From contig DGGQ01000069.1 of NCBI GenBank assembly GCA_002392275.1, positions 1 through 6,207 on the forward strand: a DNA stretch of 6,207 nt, given 5' to 3'. Under the pieces are notes generated by a model that was not told the origin of the DNA, did not search any database, and was given only the letters and a program-made list of their open reading frames with translations. The translations under genes were made by a program, and so were the position numbers. This document shows, piece after piece, positions 4,788 to 6,207 of this stretch (the first letter of the stretch is position 1; each line of letters opens with the position of its first letter). The stretch is from Treponema sp. UBA3870. Lineage in GTDB: Bacteria > Spirochaetota > Spirochaetia > Treponematales > Treponemataceae.

Positions 4788-6207
4788 TTACTTTATCTTT
4801 TTCAGTTCCTTTTCGTTCCATTCGACTGCGGCGCTGAACGTGAGTGTCTGGACGCTCTTTTTTTCGGTGCGCTCGACCGTGAATGTTACGGTTTTTGCCG
4901 GGACAGGATAAAGACCTGCCAAATCTGCAAGGCTTATTTCCTTTTCCTCTCCGTCTTCGGTTTTCACGGTGATTTTTTTGACTACATCCTTTGCCTTGAG
5001 TCCTGCGTTTTCAAATGCCGTCTTTTTTTCGGTGAAGCCTTTTATTGTGACGACACCGTTTTTGTCTTCAAATTTGATTGCCGCAAGATTCGTGTGGAGC
5101 GTTCCTTCGTTGAATGCTATGCCTATTTTTTCTTCCCGGTTTGGCTCGCGGAAAAGATAGAATGTTCCGTCCTGATTTTTTCCGATGGAGTAGGTAAGCG
5201 TGGATGCTTCCTTTGTGAACGCAAGGAAATCTTTTGCCGGGACTTCAAGTGTTTTTCCCGTAACGTCAATCATGGAGAAGATTTTGTTTTTTTCTGAATA
5301 TGATCCGGCCGGGAGAGGAATTGTGTAGACGTTCTTTTTTCCGTTCTTCACAAGTTTTCCATCTGCACTGATTTCGTTGAAGAAAGTTCTCATCGCATAT
5401 TTTTTGTTGTTCAAAATTTCTTCTTCTGTTGCGGCGCGGTAGATGTAGAGAATTCCGTGGTTGTAGCCGTTGGTCTTGTAGTCAAAGCCAGTAATCTCTT
5501 TCACAAGATTTAGGAATTCCGTATTCCCGAAGCTCTGTTTTTTTCCGGCCGCATCTTTTACGTAGAATGTACCGCCGTAATCCGGTGTGTATGCTTCGTT
5601 CGGAAAGTCAATCCTGAAACTGAAATTGCTTCCATCCTTAACCAGGTTTCCGCTCTGCGTGAGTTTTTCGATGAATGCCTTGACCGCATCCTTTCTGTTC
5701 TGATTATAAGCTGCTGTTTCAGCTTCGGTGGCGTTACGGTAGATGTAGTAAATTCCGTTGTTGTATTTTGTGGTCTTGTAGTCAAAGCCTGTAATCTCTT
5801 TGACAAGTCCTAAAAATTCCGATTCCGTAAAACTTTGATTTTTTCCAGCCGCATCGTTTGCATAGAAAGTTCCGCTGTTTCTGTAAGATCCTTCCGGGAG
5901 CGCAATGTCAAAAATAAGGCTGTTTCCGCTCTTTGTGACGTTTCCGCTCTGCGTGAGTTTTTCGATGAATGTCTTGACCGCGTCTTTTCTGTTCTGATTA
6001 TAAGCTGCTGTTTCAGCTTCGGTGGCGTTACGGTAGATGTAGTAAATTCCGTTGTTGTATTTTGTGGTCTTGTAGTCAAAGCCTGTAATCTCTTTGACAA
6101 GTCCTAAAAATTCCGATTCCGTAAAACTTTGATTTTTTCCAGCCGCATCGTTTGCATAGAAAGTTCCGCTGTTTCTGTAAGATCCTTCCGGGAGCGCAAT
6201 GTCAAAA
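4788..6207 (-). CDS. Tandem-repeat protein with C-terminal PDZ-like domain (5' truncated by window edge)
   Basis: The frame is open from the right edge to the TAA at 4790-4788, 472 visible codons. An in-frame GTG at 5504 lies inside a repeat and is not the start. From the edge inward come three 98-residue units (visible residues 1-98, 99-196, 197-294) and a diverged, shortened fourth (from 295). Each unit carries a GTFYxxDAAGK strand, a helix FLxLVKEITGFDYK, the motif GI(Y/L)YIYR, and a helix ending in a T(F/Y)IEKL-like segment. Units one and two have no Met or Cys. Residues about 379-458 look like a PDZ domain (NGVVTIKGF ... AFENAGLKAKDVVKKI ... VTFTVERTEKK), which usually binds peptide C-termini. 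The repeat family was not recognised. An exported or surface location is plausible, but the N-terminus that would show it is missing. The terminator at 4730-4768 ends the unit. Confidence 0.78.
   Translation of the reverse strand, partial: FDIALPEGSYRNSGTFYANDAAGKNQSFTESEFLGLVKEITGFDYKTTKYNNGIYYIYRNATEAETAAYNQNRKDAVKTFIEKLTQSGNVTKSGNSLIFDIALPEGSYRNSGTFYANDAAGKNQSFTESEFLGLVKEITGFDYKTTKYNNGIYYIYRNATEAETAAYNQNRKDAVKAFIEKLTQSGNLVKDGSNFSFRIDFPNEAYTPDYGGTFYVKDAAGKKQSFGNTEFLNLVKEITGFDYKTNGYNHGILYIYRAATEEEILNNKKYAMRTFFNEISADGKLVKNGKKNVYTIPLPAGSYSEKNKIFSMIDVTGKTLEVPAKDFLAFTKEASTLTYSIGKNQDGTFYLFREPNREEKIGIAFNEGTLHTNLAAIKFEDKNGVVTIKGFTEKKTAFENAGLKAKDVVKKITVKTEDGEEKEISLADLAGLYPVPAKTVTFTVERTEKKSVQTLTFSAAVEWNEKELKKIK
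5325..6206 (-). repeat. Three in-frame 294-bp tandem repeats, two of them nearly identical
   Basis: Units are 6206-5913, 5912-5619 and 5618-5325, each 294 bp (98 codons). Bases 5692-5913 and 5986-6207 are identical over all 222 positions. The rest of these two units differs mainly in a patch of about 26 bases (5914-5939 against 5620-5645). The third unit is clearly diverged but keeps the same frame and motifs. The array continues beyond the window. Confidence 0.93.

Noticed and set aside
4767..5297. 176-codon plus-strand ORF rich in Phe and Cys
   Set aside because: It is antisense to the repeat-PDZ gene and overlaps its terminator. Its Phe/Cys-rich composition reflects Lys/Glu codons of the real frame read backwards.
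5502..5504. GTG as start of a 238-residue protein
   Set aside because: The same frame stays open to the window edge and encodes matching repeat units upstream. This Val is inside the conserved LVKEITGF motif.
5558..6100. Two minus-strand ORFs both starting MSKRLQALTTRPQNTT
   Set aside because: They are the same out-of-frame reading of two neighbouring copies of the 294-bp repeat. Their similarity comes from the DNA repeat, and the long frame through both is the coding one.
5325..6206. CRISPR array or insertion sequence suggested by repeats at the right end
   Set aside because: The repeats are 294 bp, contiguous, in frame and coding, with no spacers, terminal inverted repeats or transposase.

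Overview
The window looks like chromosomal DNA from an anaerobic bacterium. Its overall character suggests a spirochaete of the Treponema group: an envelope-type M23/LysM peptidase beside a PEGA-domain protein, a clostridial-type 2[4Fe-4S] ferredoxin, purine-rich Shine-Dalgarno sites and strong hairpin-plus-T terminators. That placement is recognition, not proof. No marker gene, tRNA, rRNA, CRISPR array or insertion sequence is visible.

Layout. At the left edge is the 3' end of a plus-strand von Willebrand factor A (vWA) gene with its own terminator. Every other gene is on the minus strand, so this gene converges with the rest at about 570-871. That 300-base gap holds two facing terminators, a hairpin-rich stretch that could be a small RNA with a C-rich loop, and a canonical G-quadruplex motif. 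Next, read right to left, is a three-gene envelope operon (3260 to 872): a small four-helix membrane protein, a secreted LysM-M23 peptidase joined to it by an ATGA overlap, and a secreted protein with two C-terminal PEGA domains. Upstream of it, and separated by a strong terminator, is a single-gene ferredoxin unit with a good promoter. Before that is exodeoxyribonuclease III. A 224-base intergenic stretch with paired dyads and another terminator separates this from the last gene.

The last gene runs off the right edge. It has no in-frame stop from 6207 down to 4788. The visible part encodes 98-residue tandem repeats followed by a C-terminal PDZ-like domain. Two neighbouring repeats share 222 identical bases (5692-5913 and 5986-6207), so the array was duplicated or homogenised recently. 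The window ends inside this repeat, which may be an assembly limit.

How the parts fit. The M23/PEGA operon and the vWA protein are probably envelope functions. Ferredoxin serves anaerobic electron transfer. ExoIII serves base-excision repair. The least ordinary parts are the repeat-PDZ gene and the structured convergent intergenic region.
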